DNA of 57,368 nt. Source: Bacteroidota bacterium. GTDB taxonomy: Bacteria > Bacteroidota > Ignavibacteria > Ignavibacteriales > Ignavibacteriaceae. A program made the translations under genes and the position numbers. Under the pieces are notes generated by a model. The model did not search any database. It saw nothing but the letters and a program-made list of their open reading frames with translations, and was not told the origin of the DNA. Positions 1 to 8,774 of this stretch are shown in pieces; the stretch's first letter is position 1, and each line of letters opens with the position of its first letter. The DNA lies in the NCBI GenBank assembly GCA_021815365.1, contig JAKAGZ010000013.1, positions 1-57,368 of the forward strand. Direction: 5' to 3'.

Positions 1-1
1 A

Positions 2-217
2 TATACCTCAAAGGTTTTTGATTTCGGAAATCTAATTGGTTATTTTGTAGAAGAGTTTGAAGAAAAATTTAAAGTACAGTCGGCCGCAGACCCACGGGAT
101 ATGATGACAAATGTTTTAGGAAAAATTTTTGGCAAAATTCTGAAGAAGAATAAAACTATTCTTCCTTCACAGGTACTGATAATTCATTCACTGCAATTTA
201 TTTTAGTCAATCTATGA
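2..217 (+). CDS. Partial hypothetical protein (C-terminal end)
   Basis: An open frame runs from the window edge to a TGA at 215-217, giving 71 residues of a C-terminus. The stop overlaps the ATG of the next gene as ATGA, so the two are very probably co-transcribed and translationally coupled. The visible part is a soluble, lysine- and phenylalanine-rich stretch with no motif I recognise. Because it precedes a sigma-54 activator, it could be the tail of a sensor or accessory protein, but nothing in the residues shows this. Function unknown. Confidence 0.6.
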   Translation, partial: YTSKVFDFGNLIGYFVEEFEEKFKVQSAADPRDMMTNVLGKIFGKILKKNKTILPSQVLIIHSLQFILVNL

Positions 218-1581
218 ATTCAGTATTAATAATAGACGACGAAAAAGAGATTTGCGAAAGCATAAAAATGATCCTCGAATATGAGGGTTATAATGCTGAC
301 TATTCGACAAGCGCAAATGAATGCCTCAATAAATTAGCCGGAAATTCCGAAAGTGGTGGATATTCTGCCTTGCTACTCGATATTCAGATGCCGGAGATGA
401 GCGGATTTGAAGTTATAAAAAAAGTGAAAGAACAATATCCTGATCTTTCGGTTGTAATTATCTCCGCACACAGCAGCATTGAAAATGCAATCAAGGCAAC
501 AAAATCAGGCGCTTTCGATTTTATAGAAAAACCTATCGACCGGGAAAAATTATTGCTGAGCATTAGAAATGCTGTTGAACAAACTAACCTGCTGAAAGAA
601 AATACTGAGATCAAAAAATCGCTTATCGGTGATGGCAGAATCCTGGGAAAAAGCAAATCAATTCAGAACATACTTGAGATAATAGATAAAGTCGGTCCGC
701 TCGATACACGCGTTTTAATTTCAGGAGAGAACGGAACAGGAAAGGAATTAGTTGCACGTGCTCTTCACAACAAAAGCCATAGAAGAGATAAACCTTTTAT
801 TGAAGTAAACTGCGCTGCAATACCGAATGAATTAATAGAGTCTGAATTATTCGGTCACGAAAAAGGTTCTTTCACAGGAGCCGTTCAGCAGAGGATCGGA
901 AAATTTGAGCTGGCAAATAAGGGAACGATTTTTTTAGATGAGATTGGCGATATGAGCCTGCAGGCGCAGGCTAAGGTTTTAAGAGCAATAGAAGACGGTA
1001 AAATTGAAAGAGTCGGCGGTGGTAAAAAAATAGAGATAGACGTCAGGATACTTGCAGCAACCAATAAAGATTTAAAAGCCGAAATAGAAAAAGAAAAATT
1101 CAGAGAAGACCTTTATCACAGGTTGAATGTTATACCAATCCATATACCACCGCTGAAAGAGAGACATGAAGATATCCCGGTTTTAGTCGAACACTTTTCA
1201 AAAGAGATTACCACCAAGCACAAAAAGCTGCCGGTCACTTTTGACGATGAAGCTCTCAAACTTCTTCAGAGCCAGCAGTGGAGTGGAAATGTAAGGGAGC
1301 TGAGAAATATAATTGAACGGATAATCATAATAATTGATAAACGGCAAATCACAAAAAAAGATATTGAATTTTTATTCGCCGCAGGTAAATCTTCTGTGGA
1401 AGATATTATTGCTGAAAGTAATTCTTTCCAGGAATTTAAAGAGAAGGCTGAAAGAGCTTTCATTGTTAAACAGTTAAAAGCTAACGATTGGAATATCAGC
1501 AAAACTGCTGAAGCACTCGAAATTCAGCGAAGTCACCTCTATAACAAAATGAAAAAATATGGAATAGAAAAGGAGGAATAA
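214..1581 (+). CDS. Sigma-54-dependent response regulator, NtrC/AtoC family
   Basis: A transcription activator for RNA polymerase carrying sigma-54. It has a receiver domain (about residues 1-120, phospho-acceptor Asp56 in LLLDIQMP, Lys in EKPID), an AAA+ ATPase domain (about 135-375) and a Fis-type helix-turn-helix at the C-terminus (about 410-450). The Walker A is GENGTGKE at 171-178. The sigma-54 contact loop reads GSFTGA (218-223) instead of the usual GAFTGA, a conservative change. The length of 455 aa is normal for the family. The start ATG overlaps the stop of the upstream partial gene, and the HIT gene follows after 2 bases, so it lies in an operon. Its sensor kinase is not obvious. 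It may control the minus-strand exopolysaccharide locus, where -24/-12-like motifs occur (inference). Confidence 0.93.
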   Translation: MNSVLIIDDEKEICESIKMILEYEGYNADYSTSANECLNKLAGNSESGGYSALLLDIQMPEMSGFEVIKKVKEQYPDLSVVIISAHSSIENAIKATKSGAFDFIEKPIDREKLLLSIRNAVEQTNLLKENTEIKKSLIGDGRILGKSKSIQNILEIIDKVGPLDTRVLISGENGTGKELVARALHNKSHRRDKPFIEVNCAAIPNELIESELFGHEKGSFTGAVQQRIGKFELANKGTIFLDEIGDMSLQAQAKVLRAIEDGKIERVGGGKKIEIDVRILAATNKDLKAEIEKEKFREDLYHRLNVIPIHIPPLKERHEDIPVLVEHFSKEITTKHKKLPVTFDDEALKLLQSQQWSGNVRELRNIIERIIIIIDKRQITKKDIEFLFAAGKSSVEDIIAESNSFQEFKEKAERAFIVKQLKANDWNISKTAEALEIQRSHLYNKMKKYGIEKEE

Positions 1582-1583
1582 TT

Positions 1584-1931
1584 ATGGGTCATACCATCTT
1601 TTCTAAAATTATCAAAAGGGAAATCCCAGCAGACATTGTTTATGAATCCGAGCTTTTGCTCGCGTTCAAAGACATAAAACCAAAAGCGCCCGTACACATT
1701 CTAATAATTCCGAAAGCCGAAATTCCAAAAGTAACTGACATAAGAGGATTCGAGCATGCAGGTTTGCTCGGAGAAATGTTTGACGCAGCAAATAAAATCG
1801 CTAAAGATTTTGGAATTGCTAAAGACGGGTTCAGATTAGTATTTAACTGCGGGAACAACGGCGGGCAGGAAGTTAACCATCTTCATATGCATCTTTTAGG
1901 CGGAAGACAAATGACCTGGCCCCCCGGATGA
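1584..1931 (+). CDS. HIT family protein (HINT-type nucleotide hydrolase)
   Basis: A cytoplasmic histidine-triad protein of 115 aa, the usual length for the HINT/PKCI branch. Members hydrolyse nucleoside phosphoramidates and acyl-adenylates. The catalytic triad is visible as HLHMHLL near residues 99-105, followed by the typical GGRQMTWPPG C-terminus. The N-terminal FSKIIKREIPADIVYE segment is also characteristic. A good ribosome-binding site (AGGAGG) lies at the very end of the sigma-54 activator gene, whose stop is 2 bases upstream, so both come from one transcript. The functional link to the regulator is unclear; HIT genes are often placed by chance in operons. Confidence 0.93.
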   Translation: MGHTIFSKIIKREIPADIVYESELLLAFKDIKPKAPVHILIIPKAEIPKVTDIRGFEHAGLLGEMFDAANKIAKDFGIAKDGFRLVFNCGNNGGQEVNHLHMHLLGGRQMTWPPG

Positions 1932-1947
1932 TGGGTTGAACTATTAT

Positions 1948-4900
1948 TTATATCTTCATAGAAAATATTCTTTCTAGCACATTCACCATTTTTTCTCTAA
2001 AGATTGGTTTAGAGATAAAATCATCAAAACCAGCAGCAATGAATTTTTCTTTGTCGCCAGGCAAAACGTAGGCTGTTACTGCAATGATTGGAATATTTTC
2101 ATAACCCTGCATCTTCTGAATAATTTTTAGTGCATCCAGACCATTGTACTCACCCTGAAGATTTATATCCATTACAATAAAATCAAAATGATCACTGTCA
2201 AGTATCGGGAGAGCTTCTTCAAAGCTGACGGCAAATTTTATCTCTTTTAATTCCTTCATCTGCACCTTGAAGAGAATTTGAGAATCCACCTGGTCTTCAA
2301 TGTAAAGGCATCTTAGTTGTGAAAGATCCAATTTACCTGATGTTTGTGAAGACGAAGAATATTCATTTTCTTTTTTAATTTCGCCTGAAATTGTTTTAGC
2401 TTCATATTCAGTCTCCTTTTCTGTCACAGGTACTTTTTCGAAACCTGCTATCTCTTCTTCTTCGGCAGCTTCAAATTCTTTCGTTACCTCCAGTTCGCCA
2501 TAATCTGACTCATCAGAAAGTTCTTTGATAGCTTTTTCGATTTCATCTTCTCTCTTTGCTGACGCTTTCTGTTTTTCTTCAGCAGCCAGATAAAAGTCAA
2601 CCGGAAATACGAACCTGCAGTTAGTTTTTTCACCATCACCAAGTATTTCAAACTTACCATTTAATATTTTTAGCAGAGCTTTTACAAGTCGCAAGTTCAA
2701 CCTGGATATTCCATGATTTTTAGCGGTATCTATTTCACCGGTTATAAAAACAATCTTGTAAAAATCAAGCAAATATTTAGTTGTGTTAGCGTAATTATCT
2801 CTGACGGAAATAATAAATTTATCGTTGCCTTCAGGATAGGAAGAGAAATATATTTTCTTCTCTTTGCTTACAGACGCAGCAATTTTCACAAGTAAATTTA
2901 TAAAATGCTGGAACTTTGCCTTGTCCGATTTGAATTTCAACGATGAGGAAATCTTACCGTAACCAAATTCTGTTTTCTTTGAACCTGTAAACTCGGCAAT
3001 GTTACTATGCAGGTATTCGATTATCTCGGTAATAGCAATATCAGAAATATTAAACTGCACATTACCTTTTTCAATATTAGTGTACTCGACCACAGAGTTC
3101 ATCGTCTCAAGAAGTCTCTCCCGGTTTTGATTAATGATATCAGCCGACTCTTTCTGTTCTGGTGTCAGGTTATCTATGCTTTCAGTTAATTCCTGAACAA
3201 AACCAAGTATGACATTTATCGGTGTTAATATTTCGTGGAATAATCCGGACAGAAAGGATGAGTCTATCTTGCCGGAAGCCTGGCTGGTTTTTTCAATCGG
3301 TTTTTCAATGACAACTTCTTTAATAATTTCTTTTGTCTCAACAACCGGCTCTTCTTTCTTTTTAACAATAATCGTAAAAGACTCAATTTCATTTTTAAAG
3401 TTTAACACAGGAACTGCAAATAATTCAGCTTCAATAAATTCGCCATTAAGACTTTTCATACTAACAGTTAAGGATATTTCTTCCCTCACATTCGATTTAA
3501 ATACTGAAGTGTTGACTGTCCCCCTGTCTTCGTCTTTCAGGTAAGAGGCGAACGAACTGTCCGTAAAATCTTCTTTAGAATGACCTAAAACTGCGCAGGC
3601 AGCATCATTGACGAACGTGATAAAACCGTTTGGATCGGTAAGGAAGACCAGGTTGTCGGTTTTGTTAAAAACTGAATCAAAAGATTTTTCTTTCTTTTCA
3701 AGTTTCAGCTTTTCAGTAACATCCCTGATAATGTTAAAATGAGCATCCCTCTCTTTATATTTAAAAATTATTTTACTTAACTCAACAAAGACAGAAGAGC
3801 CATCTTTCTTTTTGTGTCTGTACGGTCCTGAAAATTTCCTCTCATTAATTTCACTTTTTGAAGTATCTAAAAGAGATTGGATATCCTCCGTAGTGTAGAG
3901 GTCCGTTAGGTCCATTTGCAGAAATTCATCCCTGGAATATCCGTAAAGCTGCAAAGCTGCGGCATTCACTTCCAGAAAGCGCAGATTTTCTGTATCATAA
4001 ATAAAAATCGGTTCAGGATTATTTTCAATTAATATGTCAAACATTTTCCCTCTCCTGGTTATCAACTTACCAAGATCAATTGACTCTTCAACACTCTCAA
4101 TCAAAATTGCAACGCCTTCAAGTTCATATTTCTCGTTGTAAACTTTGCTGAGTTGAAGAGAAATTTCTCCTGAATATTTTCTCTTAAATTTACTCTGATT
4201 ATTAAGCCTGTACTTTTTCTTATCTGAAGAACTTAAAATAAACTCGTCAATTATGCCAACTATTTCGTTGGGTAAAATCCGGTTATAGCTTAATCTCCGT
4301 AAATCGTGAAATTCTGTTTCGAATAATTTACGAAATTCTTCAGTAGTTTGCTTAAAAATTCCATCCTTGTCAATTATTGCAACAGGTTTGGGGAAAAATT
4401 GCAGCAAATCGGCAGGTGAAGCAAATATATCTGAAATACTTATTCCTTTGTTTACAGCAGATGACGACTGGGTAACACCAATAATTGCTATCACATTATT
4501 GTCGACATCACTTAGCGGAATTTCTATGGTTTGATATTTATCGCCAGACCGGTAATTCTTTAACGGAATTCCTTCAACAATCACATAATTCAGTGATTTC
4601 TTAAGATACGAAACTAAAGAATTGTGAAAATCGATAAGATGTGCAGGCAGGAAAGAAGCGACAGACTTCCCTTCAACCTGTGAGACCGATATTCCGAGAC
4701 TGTTTGCTAATTTATCATTAAGTACCTGGTAATTTCCGTCTATATCCTGCACCCAGAAAAGTTCGTCGAAATTATTGATTGCCTTCTGAATTTTTTCTTT
4801 ACCTATAAATGTAAAGGGATAAAGAGATTTAATTTCTTCAATAACTGTTAGGATGCCGGGGTTATGTATTATTTCTTTGAGGTCTTCGTTCTTTACAAGT

Positions 4901-5283
4901 ATTTCTGTTCTTCCGCCGATAATGATCTGGTTCTCTTTCTTTTTTATGCGGCAGAAGATGAAGTTTTCCTCTCTTTCTTTATAGGAATTTACAATCAGTT
5001 TAACATCGAATTCATCCCCCGACATTAAAATGAACCGGCTGTTAATCGAAATAAGTTTCTGTAAGGGAAGTTTTTTAGCAAAAAGTAATTTCAGCTCTTC
5101 TGCTGAAGCGTCATCAAGGTAAGAAAAAATATCCCCTTTGTTGTTTTCGAGCGATAATAACTCAGAAGCTTCTTTATTAAATGATAATATATTACCATCC
5201 ACATCCAGGACCAAAAAAGGGTCTTTGATGTGCTGAATCAATGATCCAAATAGATTACCATTTGATTTGTTATCTGCCTCCAA
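1948..5283 (-). CDS. Five-PAS hybrid sensor histidine kinase/receiver with degenerate ATPase domain
   Basis: A 1111-aa soluble signalling protein without membrane segments. By eye it has five PAS domains (about 16-120, 168-275, 295-400, 408-525 and 530-640), a HisKA dimerisation helix with His683 in the box FHEILTPIN, a HATPase-like region (about 765-880), an acidic linker, and a C-terminal receiver (about 985-1108, Asp1039 in VMDINLQ, Lys in SKPIF). The ATPase region looks decayed: the N-box position usually occupied by Asn is Lys (NLLVKIAAS), and the G1 box is DNYANT instead of DTGxG. It may therefore be a pseudokinase. Translation seems to start at TTG 5283. It is the last gene of the minus-strand exopolysaccharide locus, 103 bases after the lipoprotein gene; it could sense redox or ligand state for that locus (inference). 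Confidence 0.88.
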   Translation of the reverse strand: MEADNKSNGNLFGSLIQHIKDPFLVLDVDGNILSFNKEASELLSLENNKGDIFSYLDDASAEELKLLFAKKLPLQKLISINSRFILMSGDEFDVKLIVNSYKEREENFIFCRIKKKENQIIIGGRTEILVKNEDLKEIIHNPGILTVIEEIKSLYPFTFIGKEKIQKAINNFDELFWVQDIDGNYQVLNDKLANSLGISVSQVEGKSVASFLPAHLIDFHNSLVSYLKKSLNYVIVEGIPLKNYRSGDKYQTIEIPLSDVDNNVIAIIGVTQSSSAVNKGISISDIFASPADLLQFFPKPVAIIDKDGIFKQTTEEFRKLFETEFHDLRRLSYNRILPNEIVGIIDEFILSSSDKKKYRLNNQSKFKRKYSGEISLQLSKVYNEKYELEGVAILIESVEESIDLGKLITRRGKMFDILIENNPEPIFIYDTENLRFLEVNAAALQLYGYSRDEFLQMDLTDLYTTEDIQSLLDTSKSEINERKFSGPYRHKKKDGSSVFVELSKIIFKYKERDAHFNIIRDVTEKLKLEKKEKSFDSVFNKTDNLVFLTDPNGFITFVNDAACAVLGHSKEDFTDSSFASYLKDEDRGTVNTSVFKSNVREEISLTVSMKSLNGEFIEAELFAVPVLNFKNEIESFTIIVKKKEEPVVETKEIIKEVVIEKPIEKTSQASGKIDSSFLSGLFHEILTPINVILGFVQELTESIDNLTPEQKESADIINQNRERLLETMNSVVEYTNIEKGNVQFNISDIAITEIIEYLHSNIAEFTGSKKTEFGYGKISSSLKFKSDKAKFQHFINLLVKIAASVSKEKKIYFSSYPEGNDKFIISVRDNYANTTKYLLDFYKIVFITGEIDTAKNHGISRLNLRLVKALLKILNGKFEILGDGEKTNCRFVFPVDFYLAAEEKQKASAKREDEIEKAIKELSDESDYGELEVTKEFEAAEEEEIAGFEKVPVTEKETEYEAKTISGEIKKENEYSSSSQTSGKLDLSQLRCLYIEDQVDSQILFKVQMKELKEIKFAVSFEEALPILDSDHFDFIVMDINLQGEYNGLDALKIIQKMQGYENIPIIAVTAYVLPGDKEKFIAAGFDDFISKPIFREKMVNVLERIFSMKI

Positions 5284-5386
5284 GCTATACCATATATATT
5301 ACTGTAATCAAAAGCCCTATCAATTTTAGAAATTCCCATTCTTAGCTTAGCATTAATTTACATATTCTTGCTCTTTAGCACTACGC

Positions 5387-6370
5387 TTATTTGGGATACA
5401 CACTTACTACATTTGACCATGCAGAATCTGTGCTGGAGACTGCTTTAATTCTGTAAATATATTCCAATCCATAAACTGTTGAGCTATCAGTATAACGAGT
5501 AGTGTTTTTATCAACCCTTAATATTTCTGAAAAATTATTCCAGGAATTTCTTCTTTCAATCTTGAAATAATTTTCATTACTGCTGTTATCATTCCAGCTC
5601 AGATTAACTGTCGAACCTACACCCTGCACCGCTGCAAGATTTGTCGGAGGCAGCAACGCCGTTGATGATGTACCTACATTCATAGAATTGATTTCCGGGC
5701 TGAACGCAGAAGCACCGGCATTGTTTACTGCTCTTATCTTATAATAGTAAAGTGTATTTACAAGAGCGTTATCATCATTAATATTAAATGATTTTGGCGA
5801 TGCGGTTAAATACTTTGAATATGTTCCATTGAACCCTACACGCCGCCAAATTTCATAACTTGTAACACCAAGCGAAGAATCCTGCCAGGAAAGATTAAGT
5901 GTATTTCCCGTGCCAAGACGAGTGAAAGTAAAATTATAAGGTGTATAAGGAGTAACCCTGACATCCGATATAACAACTGCTTTCTGCACATCGCTTCTTG
6001 CTGAAGAACCATTCTGATCATAATAAATCAAAAAGTAATCGATCTTCGTACCAATAGTGTTTGGGTCCATCTTAAAATTTATCTTTGGCAGGCTGCCATC
6101 TGACCCGGTGAAGAATATAGAATTAAAATTATTATTTATATACAGCTCAATAAATTTAACTCCGCTACCTCCGGTAACAGAATACTTTATCTGCTCGCCT
6201 GCATAACCGATAGAATCATTGCTGACAGGGCTCAGGACTTGAATTTTTCCTGCGGTACCACTTGCAGTGCCGTTGTTCGGATCAGGAGATAAAATATCTG
6301 TACACCCTGCAACGATTATTGCAATTCCAATAAGGCTAAAGAGTATATATTTTTTAATTATTGTTTCCAT
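5387..6370 (-). CDS. Fibronectin type III domain lipoprotein
   Basis: A 327-aa predicted lipoprotein. The N-terminus has a lipoprotein signal with lipobox IIVAGC, so Cys22 or so would be lipidated, followed by a short Asn/Gly/Thr linker. Residues about 40-135 look like an Ig-like domain and two fibronectin type III modules follow (about 140-230 and 240-327), each with the Trp/Tyr pattern of the fold (SWQDSS, YEIWRR; SWNDNS, FKIERR). It starts 29 bases after the NodB-like gene and is probably co-transcribed with the exopolysaccharide synthase genes. A role in binding or retaining the polymer at the cell surface is plausible from context only. Confidence 0.82.
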   Translation of the reverse strand: METIIKKYILFSLIGIAIIVAGCTDILSPDPNNGTASGTAGKIQVLSPVSNDSIGYAGEQIKYSVTGGSGVKFIELYINNNFNSIFFTGSDGSLPKINFKMDPNTIGTKIDYFLIYYDQNGSSARSDVQKAVVISDVRVTPYTPYNFTFTRLGTGNTLNLSWQDSSLGVTSYEIWRRVGFNGTYSKYLTASPKSFNINDDNALVNTLYYYKIRAVNNAGASAFSPEINSMNVGTSSTALLPPTNLAAVQGVGSTVNLSWNDNSSNENYFKIERRNSWNNFSEILRVDKNTTRYTDSSTVYGLEYIYRIKAVSSTDSAWSNVVSVYPK

Positions 6371-6399
6371 ATCAAGTCCTGTTTACTTTCGTAAAACCC

Positions 6400-8295
6400 T
6401 TATGAATTTGTTTGATTATAATCTATATAATATGTTCTGGATTCGTTAGGCTCCAGGTCGTTGATATAAACATAAACGATCCTGCCTTTCTTATCATAAT
6501 CAAATCTTGCTTTTTTAGTGCCGATAATTTCTGAGCTTAAAGAAATCCTCTGGGCAGGGGCATTTAATTCAACTTCAACAACTAAATTACTTGCTGTAGA
6601 CTTACCCGGATTAGAGACCGTTAAAGTTACCCTGTTTGGTCCTCTCTTATCAGTTCTTATCTCAACACTGTTTTTCTCTGCATACCATTTTTGTATTTCT
6701 TCACCTGTTGTGATCCAGAAATTTTTCTTTTTAAGATCTTCAATCACATTTTTAACCACACCAATGTTCTCAGGTGCGCATTGATATTCTGTATGCATTT
6801 TAAATACATACATACCGCCTTCAAAGAGAACTCTGTCAATATCTTCCTGGTAAGTATAAAGCTGAAAATCAGGCTGCTTTAATCCAAAGTCACGGATAAC
6901 TTCATAATCATCGCGTGCGGTTTTTGTCATAGTTGTAATTCTCTTGTCACCTAAGATTATATTGTTAGGTACAGAACGATCTGTTAAGGAGTCGGTCATT
7001 ATATATTTATAACCGTCGTCTATTAAAGCTCTCAAAGTATTCTGGTCGAATAAGCCATAGTAAGGGAAAGCTCCAACAACTTTTGAGCCTGTAACTTCTT
7101 CGAGTTCTGTTTTGGCATCTTTCAATTTCTGAACCTGTGAATCATAGTCGTTCAGTGAGTTAACAGTGTCATTGATTGAACTAAGATAGCCTATATCAAC
7201 AAGCGAACCAACTTCACCATATCTTGCTAAAGATCTCACCAGACCTTTATTTAACTGAGCCTGCATTGGATTAACAAAGAATGTTGCTTTCACTTTTTCT
7301 GATCTTAATACGTTCAGTAAATTCTGAATGTTATTAGCATCAGCATTAACAGCAGGTGCAAGCATTGCAGCCGCGTCATAACCAACGGGCCATTCTTTAG
7401 CAAATGCAATCGGCTGATATGTTAACCAGTTGATCGAGTTATTAAATAATCTGTCAAAGTATATATAGTCTTCCTGTACACCGATAACAGAGTTTATCTC
7501 GAACCCCATCCAGACAAACCTTCCGCGTCCGTATGTACCATAAACTATACCGGCGCTCTTCTTAATGTTTTCTCTTACCAAGCCATTCTCGAGCCTGTAA
7601 TTGTACCAGAAGCTTACCTGTGTAGTCCTGGGATCCATCACTTCGACTGAGATCGGTTTATCCCACGTAGCAACTTTTAATGGAAAGCCGGTTGGTATAT
7701 TTGCAGTTATTGGCAAATCTCCTCTGAGAGTATGGACCTTTGTTACCTGATCATTATTTATTTCTTTAGAGAACTCCAATCCAAAAACTTCTGAGAAGAA
7801 ATTCCAGCCTCTCCATTTACCATCATCAGAGTATGAAGCTGTACCGCTTGTTGCAAAAATGCTTCCGCCTTTATCAAGATATTTTTTAATCTCAACTATT
7901 TCTTTATCGCTAAGCGCTCTTGAACCCGGCAGAACTAAGAGGTCATATTTAAAATGCTGCCCCAGCTCAATAGTTTCATCACTAATGATATCATATTTCA
8001 ACCCGGAATTGTCTAAAAACTTTTTCCAGGTTGTAATGTTATCATTTAACCAGGTGTTACCTTCGGGAAGCATATTTTCAGTATACTTAGAATAAAGTAT
8101 TCCTATAGTCGGTTTACTGCCAGCAATGACACCTTTCACAACGCTGGAGCTGGGAACTAATTCGTTTGCATTAAATGAGCCGTAGACTCCGCGTAAGATA
8201 AAAAAGTACGTCAATACTGCGCCGACTAAGAAAATTAGTCCGCTGAAGACGATAAGGCCCTGGCTGATGCCGCCTTTTTTATTTTTTATCTCCAC
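6400..8295 (-). CDS. Membrane-anchored GATase-like plus NodB-fold (polysaccharide deacetylase-like) protein
   Basis: A 631-aa protein with an N-terminal transmembrane anchor (about 12-35). A class-I glutamine-amidotransferase-like or ThuA-like domain (about 58-290) is followed by a NodB/CE4-like barrel (about 298-510; VKATFFVN is the recognisable strand) and a C-terminal beta domain (about 545-631), all presumably periplasmic. CE4 enzymes need an Asp-His-His metal site, but motif 1 (TFDDG) is replaced by a stretch around APAVNAD and the HSxxH motif 2 contains no His (GSLVDIGYL). It is thus probably not an ordinary deacetylase. Its start overlaps the end of the upstream small membrane gene by 10 bases. 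In PNAG systems PgaB occupies the equivalent position, so a polymer-binding or export role is likely. Confidence 0.8.
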   Translation of the reverse strand: MEIKNKKGGISQGLIVFSGLIFLVGAVLTYFFILRGVYGSFNANELVPSSSVVKGVIAGSKPTIGILYSKYTENMLPEGNTWLNDNITTWKKFLDNSGLKYDIISDETIELGQHFKYDLLVLPGSRALSDKEIVEIKKYLDKGGSIFATSGTASYSDDGKWRGWNFFSEVFGLEFSKEINNDQVTKVHTLRGDLPITANIPTGFPLKVATWDKPISVEVMDPRTTQVSFWYNYRLENGLVRENIKKSAGIVYGTYGRGRFVWMGFEINSVIGVQEDYIYFDRLFNNSINWLTYQPIAFAKEWPVGYDAAAMLAPAVNADANNIQNLLNVLRSEKVKATFFVNPMQAQLNKGLVRSLARYGEVGSLVDIGYLSSINDTVNSLNDYDSQVQKLKDAKTELEEVTGSKVVGAFPYYGLFDQNTLRALIDDGYKYIMTDSLTDRSVPNNIILGDKRITTMTKTARDDYEVIRDFGLKQPDFQLYTYQEDIDRVLFEGGMYVFKMHTEYQCAPENIGVVKNVIEDLKKKNFWITTGEEIQKWYAEKNSVEIRTDKRGPNRVTLTVSNPGKSTASNLVVEVELNAPAQRISLSSEIIGTKKARFDYDKKGRIVYVYINDLEPNESRTYYIDYNQTNS

Positions 8296-8735
8296 TTTAA
8301 AGCTCCTGTGTTTTTATTATCTTCTTGTGGTGTAATGTAACCTTCAGATGTATACTTCAAGAATTTATTACCTGAAGATCTCTGAGCCGTTCTTCCTGAA
8401 ACAGATGCACCCTGGAATGCTCTTCCGGCATTATATTGCTGCGGTTGAGGAGTAAACCTGGGCTGTGATGCCTGCTGAACAGGTTCTTGGTTCATAAATA
8501 TCGGCTGACGCTGAGCATATCCGTATGTTTCCTCTGCGTAAGCAGGAAATTGTTCTTGCTGAGGAGTTGCCGAAGGAGTAATTAATTCGCCTCTGACTTC
8601 AGAAGGTCTTGGTATATATACCTGCTGCCCTCTGGCTTCTCTTGCTTTATAAAGTATGTAAGCGCCTATTGCTAATAAGAAAGTACTTATTGTAGCAACG
8701 AGAATGATTGTTGAAAGAATAGGGATTAGTTCCAT
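8286..8735 (-). CDS. Small single-pass membrane protein, Gln/Pro-rich
   Basis: A 149-aa protein with one N-terminal transmembrane helix (about 5-28) followed by KAREARG on the likely cytoplasmic side and then a long low-complexity segment rich in Gln, Pro, Ala and Tyr. No enzyme motif is seen. It lies 39 bases after the glycosyltransferase and overlaps the NodB-like gene by 10 bases, so it is tightly built into the operon. By position it could be an analogue of small synthase partners such as PgaD, although it shows no sequence resemblance that I can see. Function unknown. Confidence 0.75.
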   Translation of the reverse strand: MELIPILSTIILVATISTFLLAIGAYILYKAREARGQQVYIPRPSEVRGELITPSATPQQEQFPAYAEETYGYAQRQPIFMNQEPVQQASQPRFTPQPQQYNAGRAFQGASVSGRTAQRSSGNKFLKYTSEGYITPQEDNKNTGALKWR

Positions 8736-8774
8736 AATGACCTCTTATGTTTATAAATTATTAATTAATAAATT

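Noticed and set aside
2-217. Attempt to name the partial protein at the left edge
   Set aside because: Only 71 C-terminal residues are visible and none matches a motif I know; any name would be invention.
214-1581. GSFTGA instead of GAFTGA in the sigma-54 activator
   Set aside because: A conservative change known in functional family members; the Walker motifs and DNA-binding domain are intact.
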